5,782 bases of DNA from Pseudomonadota bacterium (lineage in GTDB: Bacteria; Pseudomonadota; Alphaproteobacteria; SMXQ01), in assembly GCA_022562375.1 (NCBI GenBank), contig JADFPK010000125.1, positions 1 to 5,782 on the forward strand, in the 5' to 3' direction. This document shows, in pieces, positions 1 to 5,415 of the stretch. The position numbers and the translations under genes were made by a program. The notes beneath the pieces were generated by a model. That model was given only the letters and a program-made list of their open reading frames with translations, ran no database searches and was not told where the DNA came from. Every line of letters starts with the position of its first letter. Positions within the stretch are counted from its first letter, which is position 1.

Positions 1-29
1 AAGGGCTAGCTCCGCGATCGCAGGCTGAC

Positions 30-335
30 ATGGAGGGCATCAGGCCGTCGTTAGTTGGCACGAAGACAGGAAAGAACCTGAAGGAGGCATTCGCCAAGTC
101 CTCCGAAGCGCACGCGCGCTACCTCTACTTCGCGCGGAAGGCCGACATCGAAGGCTACAACGATGTCTCCGCGGTTATCCATTCGACGGCCGAAGGGAAA
201 ACGGGCCACGCCCACGGCCACCTCGAGTTTCTCGAGGAGGTGGGCGACCCGGCGACTGCCCGTTCGCTCGTTCGGCCCTTAGCCGCTACTGGATCTTTTC
301 TCGTTTGCCCCGGCCCCAGAACTGGCCGTCCTTGA
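30..335 (+). pseudogene. Rubrerythrin-family remnant, 3'-truncated, with iron ligands lost
   Basis: The open frame of 101 codons starts like a rubrerythrin (ferritin-like non-haem diiron peroxidase that removes hydrogen peroxide in the cytoplasm). Residues 8-76 follow the family pattern: LVGTKTGKNLKEAFA at 8-22, ARYLYFARKADIEGYNDV at 29-46, and TAEGKTGHAHGHLEFLEE at 53-70. After GDPAT (72-76, near base 257) the similarity stops; residues 77-101 look random and the last 50 bases run antisense into the SH3 gene. The second half of the four-helix bundle, which carries the remaining iron ligands, is missing, as is any rubredoxin-like domain. In the first half, the Glu expected in the AGESQA-type motif is Ser24, and the Glu expected three residues before the conserved His (His60) is Lys57. 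Rare codons such as TTA and weak ribosome-binding sequence fit a gene under no selection. A sequencing or assembly junction could also explain the truncation, but not easily the ligand changes. Confidence 0.75.
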
Positions 336-894
336 CCCAGCCGCTGAAACCGCCCGCCTCGACCCGGCACCATTCGACGCCGCACTCGATGATGTGGGCG
401 ACGACGCCCGCTTCGACCCGCGCCACCGCCGGGGCCCAGCGCGACGGTTCACGGCGCATGACCTGCACCGCATCGGTGATGATGACCGTCCGCTTTCCCG
501 ACACCATGGAGCGATGCACCCAGCCTTCCGATCCCTGCCAGTCGCGGATTTTGCGCCAGGTGCTGAATTCGGCGATGATCTCGATTGGAAGGTCGCGGCG
601 GACGAATACCCATTTGACGGGATAGCGTACGCCGGGCCCGGTCCTGACGTTCACTTCGTTTGCCCTGAGCGATGCGTAACGGGGCACGGGCAGGCCCGAC
701 TGTCCGCTCACCGCCTTGCCGTTCTTGACCGTTTTCCCCGGCGTCTTCGGGCCGCCGGCCTCGGGCTCCGCCGCTTTTGCCCCGCCGCCGGCGATCCCGG
801 CCGAAAAGTTGACCGCCGCCATCGCCAGGACCACGATGAAAGCGAGGCCCGCCGTCGGGCGTGAACCCGGCCGGGATGATCTTGTCTCAGACAA
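286..894 (-). CDS. Exported bacterial SH3-domain protein (two SH3-like repeats), TTG start
   Basis: A 202-residue protein of the alphaproteobacterial SH3 (SH3_4-like) type. Residues 1-14 are basic and polar, residues 15-35 are hydrophobic (AGLAFIVVLAMAAVNF) and AKA-AE around 39-43 is a plausible signal-peptidase I site, so it should act in the periplasm. The first SH3-like unit covers about 73-135, with NVRTGPGVRYPVKWVF at 82-97, TWRKIRDW at 112-119 and GWVHRSM at 124-130. A second, more divergent unit spans about 143-193 and ends GWVKDGQFWG. Such domains usually bind cell-wall peptides or partner proteins; the ligand here is unknown. The frame is open further upstream to 1053, but that part overlaps the DsrE gene and reads like noise. 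TTG at 894 is chosen because GGAG lies 9 bases before it and a signal peptide follows at once. The start overlaps the DsrE stop by 8 bases, suggesting translational coupling. It is the last gene of the run and no clear terminator follows. Confidence 0.85.
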   Translation of the reverse strand: MSETRSSRPGSRPTAGLAFIVVLAMAAVNFSAGIAGGGAKAAEPEAGGPKTPGKTVKNGKAVSGQSGLPVPRYASLRANEVNVRTGPGVRYPVKWVFVRRDLPIEIIAEFSTWRKIRDWQGSEGWVHRSMVSGKRTVIITDAVQVMRREPSRWAPAVARVEAGVVAHIIECGVEWCRVEAGGFSGWVKDGQFWGRGKREKIQ

Positions 895-1360
895 AGAACG
901 TCGCTCCTTTCTTGGAAGCGTCGGCGAGGAAGGTGACGATGCCCCCTTCGGCGTAGGCAACGTCGTCTCGCAAATCGGCGATGTCAAGTCCGGCGGCGCG
1001 CAGCCCCATTTCACAGACCATGAACTTGACGCCGAAACTGACGCAGGCGTCATGCATTTCGTCGAAGGTGGCGACGCCCCTATCGGCGAACTCGGCGTCG
1101 AGCGCCTTGGCGTCCTTCGCCGCCGCGATGAGCGGCAGCGCGTGCCAACCGGGCGTTCCGTCCGCCGTCGGCTTGCAAAGCGCCCTGATGCCTTCCATGG
1201 TGAAAAACAGGGTGACGGGCGTGTTCATGGCGGCGGCGGCGGCGGCCATGGCGAAGGCATAATGGATGCGTTCGAACTCGCCCGAGAAGACGATGATGGA
1301 AAGCTTGTCGGGCCCCCTCTGGGTTCCCTCTCCCGCTTGGGCCCCCGGTTCAGCCGGCAT
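887..1360 (-). CDS. DsrE/DsrF/DrsH-like family protein (putative sulfur-relay or peroxiredoxin-like protein)
   Basis: A 157-residue soluble protein of the DsrE/DsrF/DrsH-like group (DsrE2 type). The hallmarks are visible: DKLSIIVFSGEFERI at 18-32 forms the first strand and phosphate-like loop, AFAMAAAAAAMNTPVTLFFT at 35-54 is the helix and strand that follow, and FMVCEMGL at 113-120 matches the family's conserved Cys-x-Met segment, with Cys116 as the candidate sulfur-carrying residue. GGIVTFL at 139-145 is the closing strand. Cys62 and Cys106 are additional cysteines. Family members are linked to persulfide transfer, but many have no proven reaction, so the substrate is not known. The first 17 residues are low-complexity and probably disordered. 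The ATG overlaps the end of moeB by 11 bases and has only a weak ribosome-binding sequence, so translation probably depends on ribosomes finishing moeB. Placement behind cysK and an E1-type enzyme supports a sulfur role by context only. Confidence 0.86.
   Translation of the reverse strand: MPAEPGAQAGEGTQRGPDKLSIIVFSGEFERIHYAFAMAAAAAAMNTPVTLFFTMEGIRALCKPTADGTPGWHALPLIAAAKDAKALDAEFADRGVATFDEMHDACVSFGVKFMVCEMGLRAAGLDIADLRDDVAYAEGGIVTFLADASKKGATFFV
904..910 (-). promoter_or_regulatory. Ribosome binding site fixing the TTG start of the SH3 gene
   Basis: Read on the minus strand, AAAGGAG lies 9 bases before TTG at 894. It is one of the best Shine-Dalgarno sequences in the window and sits inside the last codons of the DsrE-like gene. 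No ATG or GTG in the SH3 frame is positioned to use it, which decides the otherwise uncertain start. Confidence 0.7.
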
Positions 1361-2144
1361 GGCCCGATAAATCCCGAATGGTCGGGTTTTGGCCGCAAAG
1401 CGGGCATTCCGGATCGGGCCTGACCTTGATCTTGCGGAAGGTGGTGTTAAGCGCGTCGTAGATCAAGAGCGAGCCCGAAAGGCTCTCGCCGATGCCGAGC
1501 AGCTCCTTGATCACTTCCACCGCCTGGATCGACCCCATGGCGCCGGCGACGGCGCCGAGCACGCCGCCCTCGGCGCATGTCGGGATGAGGCCCGGCGGCG
1601 GCGCCTCGGGGAAGATGCAGCGGTAACACGGATCGGCGCCGCCGAGATAGGCCTTGAAGGTCGAAATCTGGCCTTCGAACCTGAGAAGCGCGGCCGAAAC
1701 CAGGGGCGTTTTCGCCAAGTAGCAAGCGTCGTTGACGAGGAAGCGGGTGGCGAAATTGTCGCTGCCGTCGGCCACCAGGTCATAGTCCGCGATCAGCTCC
1801 AGGGCGTTCCCGGCATTCAGCCGCGTCTGATGGGTAAGCAGCGTCACCTCGGGGTTGATCTCGCCGAGGGTTTGGCGCGCGCTCTCGACCTTGGCGGCGC
1901 CGATGCGCCCGGTGCCGTGGATCACCTGGCGCTGGAGGTTCGAAAGATCGACGAAATCGTCATCGACGACGCCGAGGGTGCCGGTGCCGGCGGCGGCCAG
2001 ATACAAAAGCAAGGGCGATCCGAGCCCGCCGGCGCCGATGACCAGGACGCGCGATTGCAACAGCTTGGCCTGACCCTCGCCGCCGACCTCGGGAAGGATG
2101 ATGTGGCGCGCGTAGCGCTCGATCTGTTCCTCGCTGAATTCCAT
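1350..2144 (-). CDS. moeB: MoeB/ThiF/HesA-type adenylyltransferase (E1-like, sulfur-carrier activating)
   Basis: A 264-residue cytoplasmic E1-like enzyme that would use ATP to adenylate the C-terminal Gly-Gly of a small sulfur-carrier protein (MoaD for molybdopterin, or ThiS or a relative). The start matches MoeB closely: EEQIERYARHIILPEVG at 5-21. The nucleotide loop GAGGLG is at 37-42, NLQRQ with the catalytic Arg72 at 69-73, and DGSDNFATR at 126-134. Zinc ligands are two CxxC pairs, Cys173/Cys176 (CYRC) and Cys247/Cys250 (CPLC). Cys190 in IPTCAEGGVLG is the flexible-loop cysteine. The length fits stand-alone MoeB or ThiF; there is no C-terminal rhodanese domain as in MoeZ or MOCS3. Sequence alone does not separate MoeB from ThiF, and the partner carrier is not encoded in the window. 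It begins 16 bases after the cysK stop with no strong ribosome-binding site and overlaps the DsrE-like gene downstream. Confidence 0.94.
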   Translation of the reverse strand: MEFSEEQIERYARHIILPEVGGEGQAKLLQSRVLVIGAGGLGSPLLLYLAAAGTGTLGVVDDDFVDLSNLQRQVIHGTGRIGAAKVESARQTLGEINPEVTLLTHQTRLNAGNALELIADYDLVADGSDNFATRFLVNDACYLAKTPLVSAALLRFEGQISTFKAYLGGADPCYRCIFPEAPPPGLIPTCAEGGVLGAVAGAMGSIQAVEVIKELLGIGESLSGSLLIYDALNTTFRKIKVRPDPECPLCGQNPTIRDLSGHAG

Positions 2145-2160
2145 GGCGCTGTCTATGGCC

Positions 2161-3159
2161 TCACAGATTATCGAACAGCGGCGTCGAAAGGTAACGCTCG
2201 GCGAAGGACGGAAGGATGACGACGATGCGCTTGGCGCCCATGCCGCGCCTGGCGCCGATCTCTATCGCCGCCGCCAGCGCCGCGCCCGACGATATGCCGA
2301 CCGGCATGCCTTCCAGAGCCGCCGCCTTGCGCGCCATGGCGAAGGCGGTTTCGCTGCCGATCCGCATCACCTCGTCGATCAGGTCGACGTTGAGGATCTT
2401 GGGGATGAACCCAGGGCCGATGCCCTGGATCTTGTGGGGGCCCGCCAAACCGCCCGACAGCACCGGGCTGTCCTCGGGTTCGACGGCGATGACCTTGACT
2501 TTCGGCAGTCGCGATTTCAGCACCTCGCCGACGCCCGTCAAGGTGCCGCCGGTGCCGATGCCGCCGACCACCATGTCGAGATCGCCGTCGCAGTCGCGCC
2601 AGATTTCCTCGGCCGTGGTCCGGCGGTGGATTTCCGGATTGGCCGGGTTTTCGAACTGCTGGAGGATGAGGGCATCGGTCAGCTCGCTCTCGATCTCCTC
2701 GGCCCGGCGCACGGCGCCGCGCATGCCCTCGGTTGTCGGGGTGATCTCGAGCTCGGCGCCCATCAGCAATAAAAGCTTGCGGCTCGCCTCGGACATGCTT
2801 CTCGGCATGGTGAGGATCAGCCGGTATCCCTTGGCGGCGCAGACGAAGGCCAAGGCCAGCCCGGTATTGCCCGAGGTCGGCTCGATCAGCACCGTATCGG
2901 GGCCGATCCGCCCTTCCTTTTCCGCCGCCTCGATCATGGCGAGGCCGATGCGGTCCTTGACCGAGCCCAGCGGATTGAAGAATTCGAGCTTGCCCAGCAG
3001 TTCGGCCTTGCAGCCGTCGAGCCCGGAGAGCTTGGCGAGCCGCACCAACGGCGTGTTGCCGATGGTATCCAGGATGCTTTCGTGGATGCGCCCCTTCAAT
3101 GCCGGCCTATCCGCCCTGGAAGGCCGTTCGGCGACGCGATGGGCAGGTTTGACGTCCAT
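2161..3159 (-). CDS. cysK: Cysteine synthase A (O-acetylserine sulfhydrylase)
   Basis: A 332-residue PLP enzyme of the beta-replacement fold that makes L-cysteine from O-acetylserine and sulfide in the cytoplasm. The signature SILDTIGNTPLVRL is at 28-41, and NPLGSVKDR at 62-70 holds the PLP lysine, Lys68. The substrate loop TSGNTG is at 95-100, LQQFENPANP at 167-176, and the phosphate-binding glycine loop GTGGT at 202-206. HKIQGIGPGFIP at 242-253 favours CysK over CysM. GISSGAA at 288-294 supplies the serine that contacts the pyridine nitrogen, and PSFAERYLSTPLF at 317-329 is the usual C-terminal motif, with Ala where Gly is common. About 25 basic, proline-containing residues precede the usual start. 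The upstream ATG is kept because GAGG lies 9 bases before it; a TTG at codon 21 would give a more typical N-terminus. It follows the Rrf2 gene by 16 bases, suggesting co-transcription and control by that regulator. Confidence 0.97.
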   Translation of the reverse strand: MDVKPAHRVAERPSRADRPALKGRIHESILDTIGNTPLVRLAKLSGLDGCKAELLGKLEFFNPLGSVKDRIGLAMIEAAEKEGRIGPDTVLIEPTSGNTGLALAFVCAAKGYRLILTMPRSMSEASRKLLLLMGAELEITPTTEGMRGAVRRAEEIESELTDALILQQFENPANPEIHRRTTAEEIWRDCDGDLDMVVGGIGTGGTLTGVGEVLKSRLPKVKVIAVEPEDSPVLSGGLAGPHKIQGIGPGFIPKILNVDLIDEVMRIGSETAFAMARKAAALEGMPVGISSGAALAAAIEIGARRGMGAKRIVVILPSFAERYLSTPLFDNL

Positions 3160-3168
3160 CCCTCGATA

Positions 3169-3172
3169 CCTC
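3169..3172 (-). promoter_or_regulatory. Ribosome binding site of cysK supporting the long N-terminus
   Basis: GAGG on the minus strand, 9 bases before the ATG at 3159, lies in the short gap between the Rrf2 gene and cysK. It supports use of this ATG and therefore the roughly 25-residue extension ahead of the conserved cysteine synthase start. Confidence 0.55.
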
Positions 3173-3175
3173 GCG

Positions 3176-3631
3176 TCAAATCGTGAAGTCCAATCGCTGA
3201 TCGGAAGCGTTATCGATCTTGGCGGCGTTGGCGCGCATACACAGTTCCTCGATGGTGATTCCGTCCAGCCCCTTCATCAGCGTCTCTTCCATCTCGAGCC
3301 ACATCGGCCGCACCACCTTGCGTCCGAGCTCCGAGGGTCCGGGGTCGTGATCGGAACCGTCGGCGTCGTCCGAATTGCCGACGATGCGGGCAATCTCGCC
3401 GACCGTGATGCGGCGGCGCTCACGGGCCAACAGGTAGCCGCCGCGCGGGCCGCGCACGCCGGTGAGAACCCCGGCGCGGACCAGTTGCTGCAGGATCTGT
3501 TCGAGATAGCGTTTGGGGATGCCCTGGCGCCGGGTGACCTCGCGGCTCCGTACCGGCTGGTTGCTGGCGTTATAGGCGATGTCGAGCACCGCTTCGACGG
3601 CGAACAGGAGCTTCTTCGACGGCTTGACCAT
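3176..3631 (-). CDS. Rrf2-family transcriptional regulator, CymR-like, no Fe-S cysteines
   Basis: A 151-residue Rrf2-family DNA-binding protein. The winged helix-turn-helix occupies about residues 8-75: SREVTRRQGIPKRYLEQIL (29-47) includes the recognition helix, and VRGPRGGYLLAR (59-70) is the wing. RITVGEIARIVGN (74-86) leads into the dimerisation part. IscR, NsrR and RsrR-type members bind an iron-sulfur cluster through three cysteines near position 90-105; here that stretch is acidic and Ser/Asp-rich (SDDADGSDHDPG), and the only cysteine is Cys131 near the C-terminus. It therefore resembles cluster-free members such as CymR, the Bacillus/Staphylococcus repressor of cysteine metabolism. Its position directly before cysK suggests it controls cysteine or sulfur genes, possibly including its own operon; this is inference. 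GGAG 11 bases before the ATG lies within the end of dut, whose stop is only 6 bases upstream. Confidence 0.93.
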   Translation of the reverse strand: MVKPSKKLLFAVEAVLDIAYNASNQPVRSREVTRRQGIPKRYLEQILQQLVRAGVLTGVRGPRGGYLLARERRRITVGEIARIVGNSDDADGSDHDPGPSELGRKVVRPMWLEMEETLMKGLDGITIEELCMRANAAKIDNASDQRLDFTI

Positions 3632-3637
3632 GGCGAT

Positions 3638-4099
3638 CTACGCTCCACCATCGGGCCCGGTCGAGCCGAAACCGCCTTCGCCCCTGGGGCTGTCGGCGAG
3701 CGCGTCGACCTCGTTCCAGACGATGCGGCTGACCGGCGCGATCACCAGCTGGGCGATGCGCATGCCCCGGCTGACGGTGAAGGAGGCGGCCCCGTGATTG
3801 GCGAGGACGACGCGGATCTCGCCCCGGTAATCGGTGTCGATGGTGCCGGGGCTGTTCAACACCGTGACCCCGTGCTTCGCCGCCAGGCCCGAGCGGGGCC
3901 GGACCTGGGCCTCGAAACCGTCGGGCAGGGCGATGGCGACGCCGGTCGGCACGATGGCGTGCTCGCCAGGGCCTATGACGACGTCGTCGGAGAGGGCGGC
4001 GGCGAGGTCCAGCCCCGAGCTTTGCGCCGTCGCGTAGGCCGGAAGCGGCAGGCCCTCGCCGTTCGGCAGTTGGCGGATCGAGACCGGGATTTCACTCAT
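3638..4099 (-). CDS. dut: dUTP diphosphatase (dUTPase)
   Basis: A 153-residue trimeric-type dUTPase that hydrolyses dUTP to dUMP and pyrophosphate, keeping uracil out of DNA and feeding thymidylate synthesis. All five family motifs are present in order: SGLDLAA (28-34), PRSGLA (68-73), [10 protein letters not shown] (85-94) with the catalytic Asp88 and the uracil-stacking Tyr91, [12 protein letters not shown] (111-122), and the C-terminal glycine-rich arm [10 protein letters not shown] (139-148). Length and motif spacing are normal, so it should be active. The ATG overlaps the coaBC stop as ATGA, and there is no clear Shine-Dalgarno sequence, pointing to translational coupling. The coaBC-dut pair is also found in Escherichia coli (dfp-dut), which supports the assignment. 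Confidence 0.97.
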   Translation of the reverse strand: MSEIPVSIRQLPNGEGLPLPAYATAQSSGLDLAAALSDDVVIGPGEHAIVPTGVAIALPDGFEAQVRPRSGLAAKHGVTVLNSPGTIDTDYRGEIRVVLANHGAASFTVSRGMRIAQLVIAPVSRIVWNEVDALADSPRGEGGFGSTGPDGGA

Positions 4100-5343
4100 G
4101 GGGGACCGGTCAGATGATCGCGGATGCGCGTCGCCAGTCGTTCGGCGACGGCCTGCTTCGACATTTTGGGCCAGTTTTCGACGTCCGAGCCGATGATCAG
4201 ATGAACCATGTTGTCATCACCGCCGAGGATGCCGGTTTCGGCCGAGACGTCGTTGGCGACGATCCAGTCGCAGCCCTTGGCCACGAGCTTGGCCTTGGCG
4301 TTCTCGACGCAGTCCTCGGTCTCGGCGGCGAATCCGATGACCAGCGCCGGGCGCATGTTCCCCGGCGCGCTGAGACGCGCCAGGATGTCCGGGTTCTCCA
4401 CCAGCGCGATCACCGGCGGCTTATCGCCGTTCTTGCCGCCCTTCTGGCCGGGGGGGGATTTCTTGATCTTGCGCGCCGCCGGCTTCTTCACCCGCCAATC
4501 GGATACCGCGGCGACGCAAACGGCGACCTCCACCGGCAGCGCCTCCTGGCATGCCGACAGCAACTCGGCGGCCGTCTCGATGTGCACCACGTCGACCCCC
4601 GCCGGGTCGGGCTCGCTCACCGGACCGGCGATCAGCGTCGTCTCGGCGCCGAGCCGGGCCAGCGCCTGGGCGATGGCGTGCCCCTGCTTGCCCGATGACC
4701 GGTTGGAGATGAAACGCACCGGATCGATGGCCTCGATCGTCGGGCCGCTGGTGACCAGCGCGCGCCGGCCGGCGAGTGGCGCGCCGGTGCGAAAATAGGC
4801 ATCGATCGCCTCGATGATCTCGGACACTTCCGCCATGCGGCCCCAGCCTTCCTCGCCGCAGGCGAGATCGCCGGCGCCGGGACCGACGCTCGCCACCCCG
4901 CGCCCCTCCAACACCGCCATGTTTTGGCGCGTCGCCGGGTGCTGCCACATCTTCTCGTTCATCGCCGGGGCGATGAGGACGTCCTTGTCGGTGGCGAGCA
5001 ACGCCGTGGAGGCGAGATCGTCGGCGAGACCCATGGCCATCTTGGCGATGAAGTCGGCGGTCGCCGGGGCCACCACCACGAGGTCGGCCTGGCGCGACAG
5101 GCGGATGTGGCCCATCTCGCTTTCATCCGTTAGCGAAAACAGATCGCCATAGACCTTTTCGCCGCTGATCGCGGCCAGCGATAGGGGGGTGATGAACTCG
5201 GCCCCGCCCTTGGTCAGGATGGCGCGCACGGAGGCGCCACCTTGGCGCAGCCGGCGGACGAGATCGAGGCTCTTGTACGCCGCGATGCCGCCGGTGACGA
5301 TGAGGAGGATACGTTTACCCAGGATCATGATGGACTCTACCAT
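4096..5343 (-). CDS. coaBC: Bifunctional phosphopantothenoylcysteine decarboxylase / phosphopantothenate-cysteine ligase
   Basis: A 415-residue fusion enzyme for two successive steps of coenzyme A synthesis: CoaB joins cysteine to 4'-phosphopantothenate using CTP, and CoaC, an FMN enzyme, decarboxylates the product. The CoaC half (about 1-190) shows [13 protein letters not shown] (16-28), the catalytic His79 in [20 protein letters not shown] (92-103), PAMNEKMW (126-133) and the active-site Cys162 in [11 protein letters not shown]. The CoaB half shows [21 protein letters not shown] (198-218), [11 protein letters not shown] (278-288), KIKK (292-295) and GFAAETED (337-344). The loop after KIKK (about 296-312) is Lys/Gly/Pro-rich and seems longer than usual. 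ATG at 5343 has no ribosome-binding site; ATG at 5328 (codon 6, MILGKRILL) has AGAG 6 bases before it and matches the usual N-terminus better, so the true start may be there. It is the first gene after a 72-base AT-rich gap and overlaps dut by 4 bases. Confidence 0.97.
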   Translation of the reverse strand: MVESIMILGKRILLIVTGGIAAYKSLDLVRRLRQGGASVRAILTKGGAEFITPLSLAAISGEKVYGDLFSLTDESEMGHIRLSRQADLVVVAPATADFIAKMAMGLADDLASTALLATDKDVLIAPAMNEKMWQHPATRQNMAVLEGRGVASVGPGAGDLACGEEGWGRMAEVSEIIEAIDAYFRTGAPLAGRRALVTSGPTIEAIDPVRFISNRSSGKQGHAIAQALARLGAETTLIAGPVSEPDPAGVDVVHIETAAELLSACQEALPVEVAVCVAAVSDWRVKKPAARKIKKSPPGQKGGKNGDKPPVIALVENPDILARLSAPGNMRPALVIGFAAETEDCVENAKAKLVAKGCDWIVANDVSAETGILGGDDNMVHLIIGSDVENWPKMSKQAVAERLATRIRDHLTGPP

Positions 5344-5415
5344 AATTTACTAAAGAAATATGTGATTAAGTTGGTTAGCCGGCGCCGGTTAAGTAAGTAC
5401 TAAGGGAGAAGGTAT
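5344..5415 (-). promoter_or_regulatory. AT-rich gap between ubiB and coaBC, likely operon promoter region
   Basis: This is the longest gap between intact minus-strand genes and is strikingly AT-rich outside its central palindrome, against the GC-rich background. Between palindrome and coaBC start, read on the minus strand, lie AACTTAATCACATATTTC and TTTAGTAAATT, which could hold a -10 element, but no convincing -35/-10 pair can be fixed. All later junctions are overlaps or gaps of 16 bases or less, so any dedicated promoter for the coaBC run is expected here. Confidence 0.4.
5375..5392. repeat. 18-base imperfect palindrome centred on CCGGCGCCGG
   Basis: TTAGCCGGCGCCGGTTAA reads the same on both strands except for one position (a G-T pairing in the outer arm). 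The central ten bases (5379-5388) are a perfect palindrome. It lies 23 bases after the ubiB stop and 31 bases before the coaBC start. It could be an operator for a dimeric regulator, or could form a short hairpin with a GCGC loop at the end of ubiB; no T-run follows in the ubiB direction, so a classical terminator is unlikely. Confidence 0.6.

Noticed and set aside
221..237. Inverted repeat CCTCGAG-TTT-CTCGAGG in the rubrerythrin remnant
   Set aside because: It encodes the family-typical HLEFLEE residues, so the symmetry is probably a by-product of the Leu-Glu codons; no T-run follows.
258..285. Possible bidirectional terminator between the rubrerythrin remnant and the SH3 gene
   Set aside because: Only a GTTCG direct repeat and three-base stems can be found; no stable hairpin or T-run is present in either direction.
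895..1053. N-terminal extension of the SH3 gene frame up to base 1053
   Set aside because: It lies inside the DsrE-like gene in another frame, is Ser/Pro-rich without family similarity, and would bury the signal peptide.
394..1423. Overlapping plus-strand frames (394-864 and 716-1423) opposite the SH3 and DsrE-like genes
   Set aside because: They have no domain pattern and only mirror the codon structure of the minus-strand genes.
2216..4117. A plus-strand open frame of 633 codons opposite cysK, the Rrf2 gene and dut
   Set aside because: It is antisense to three clear genes with intact family motifs, its translation is Ser/Pro/Arg-rich then Asp/Ala/Arg-rich without recognisable domains, and long antisense frames are common in GC-rich coding DNA.
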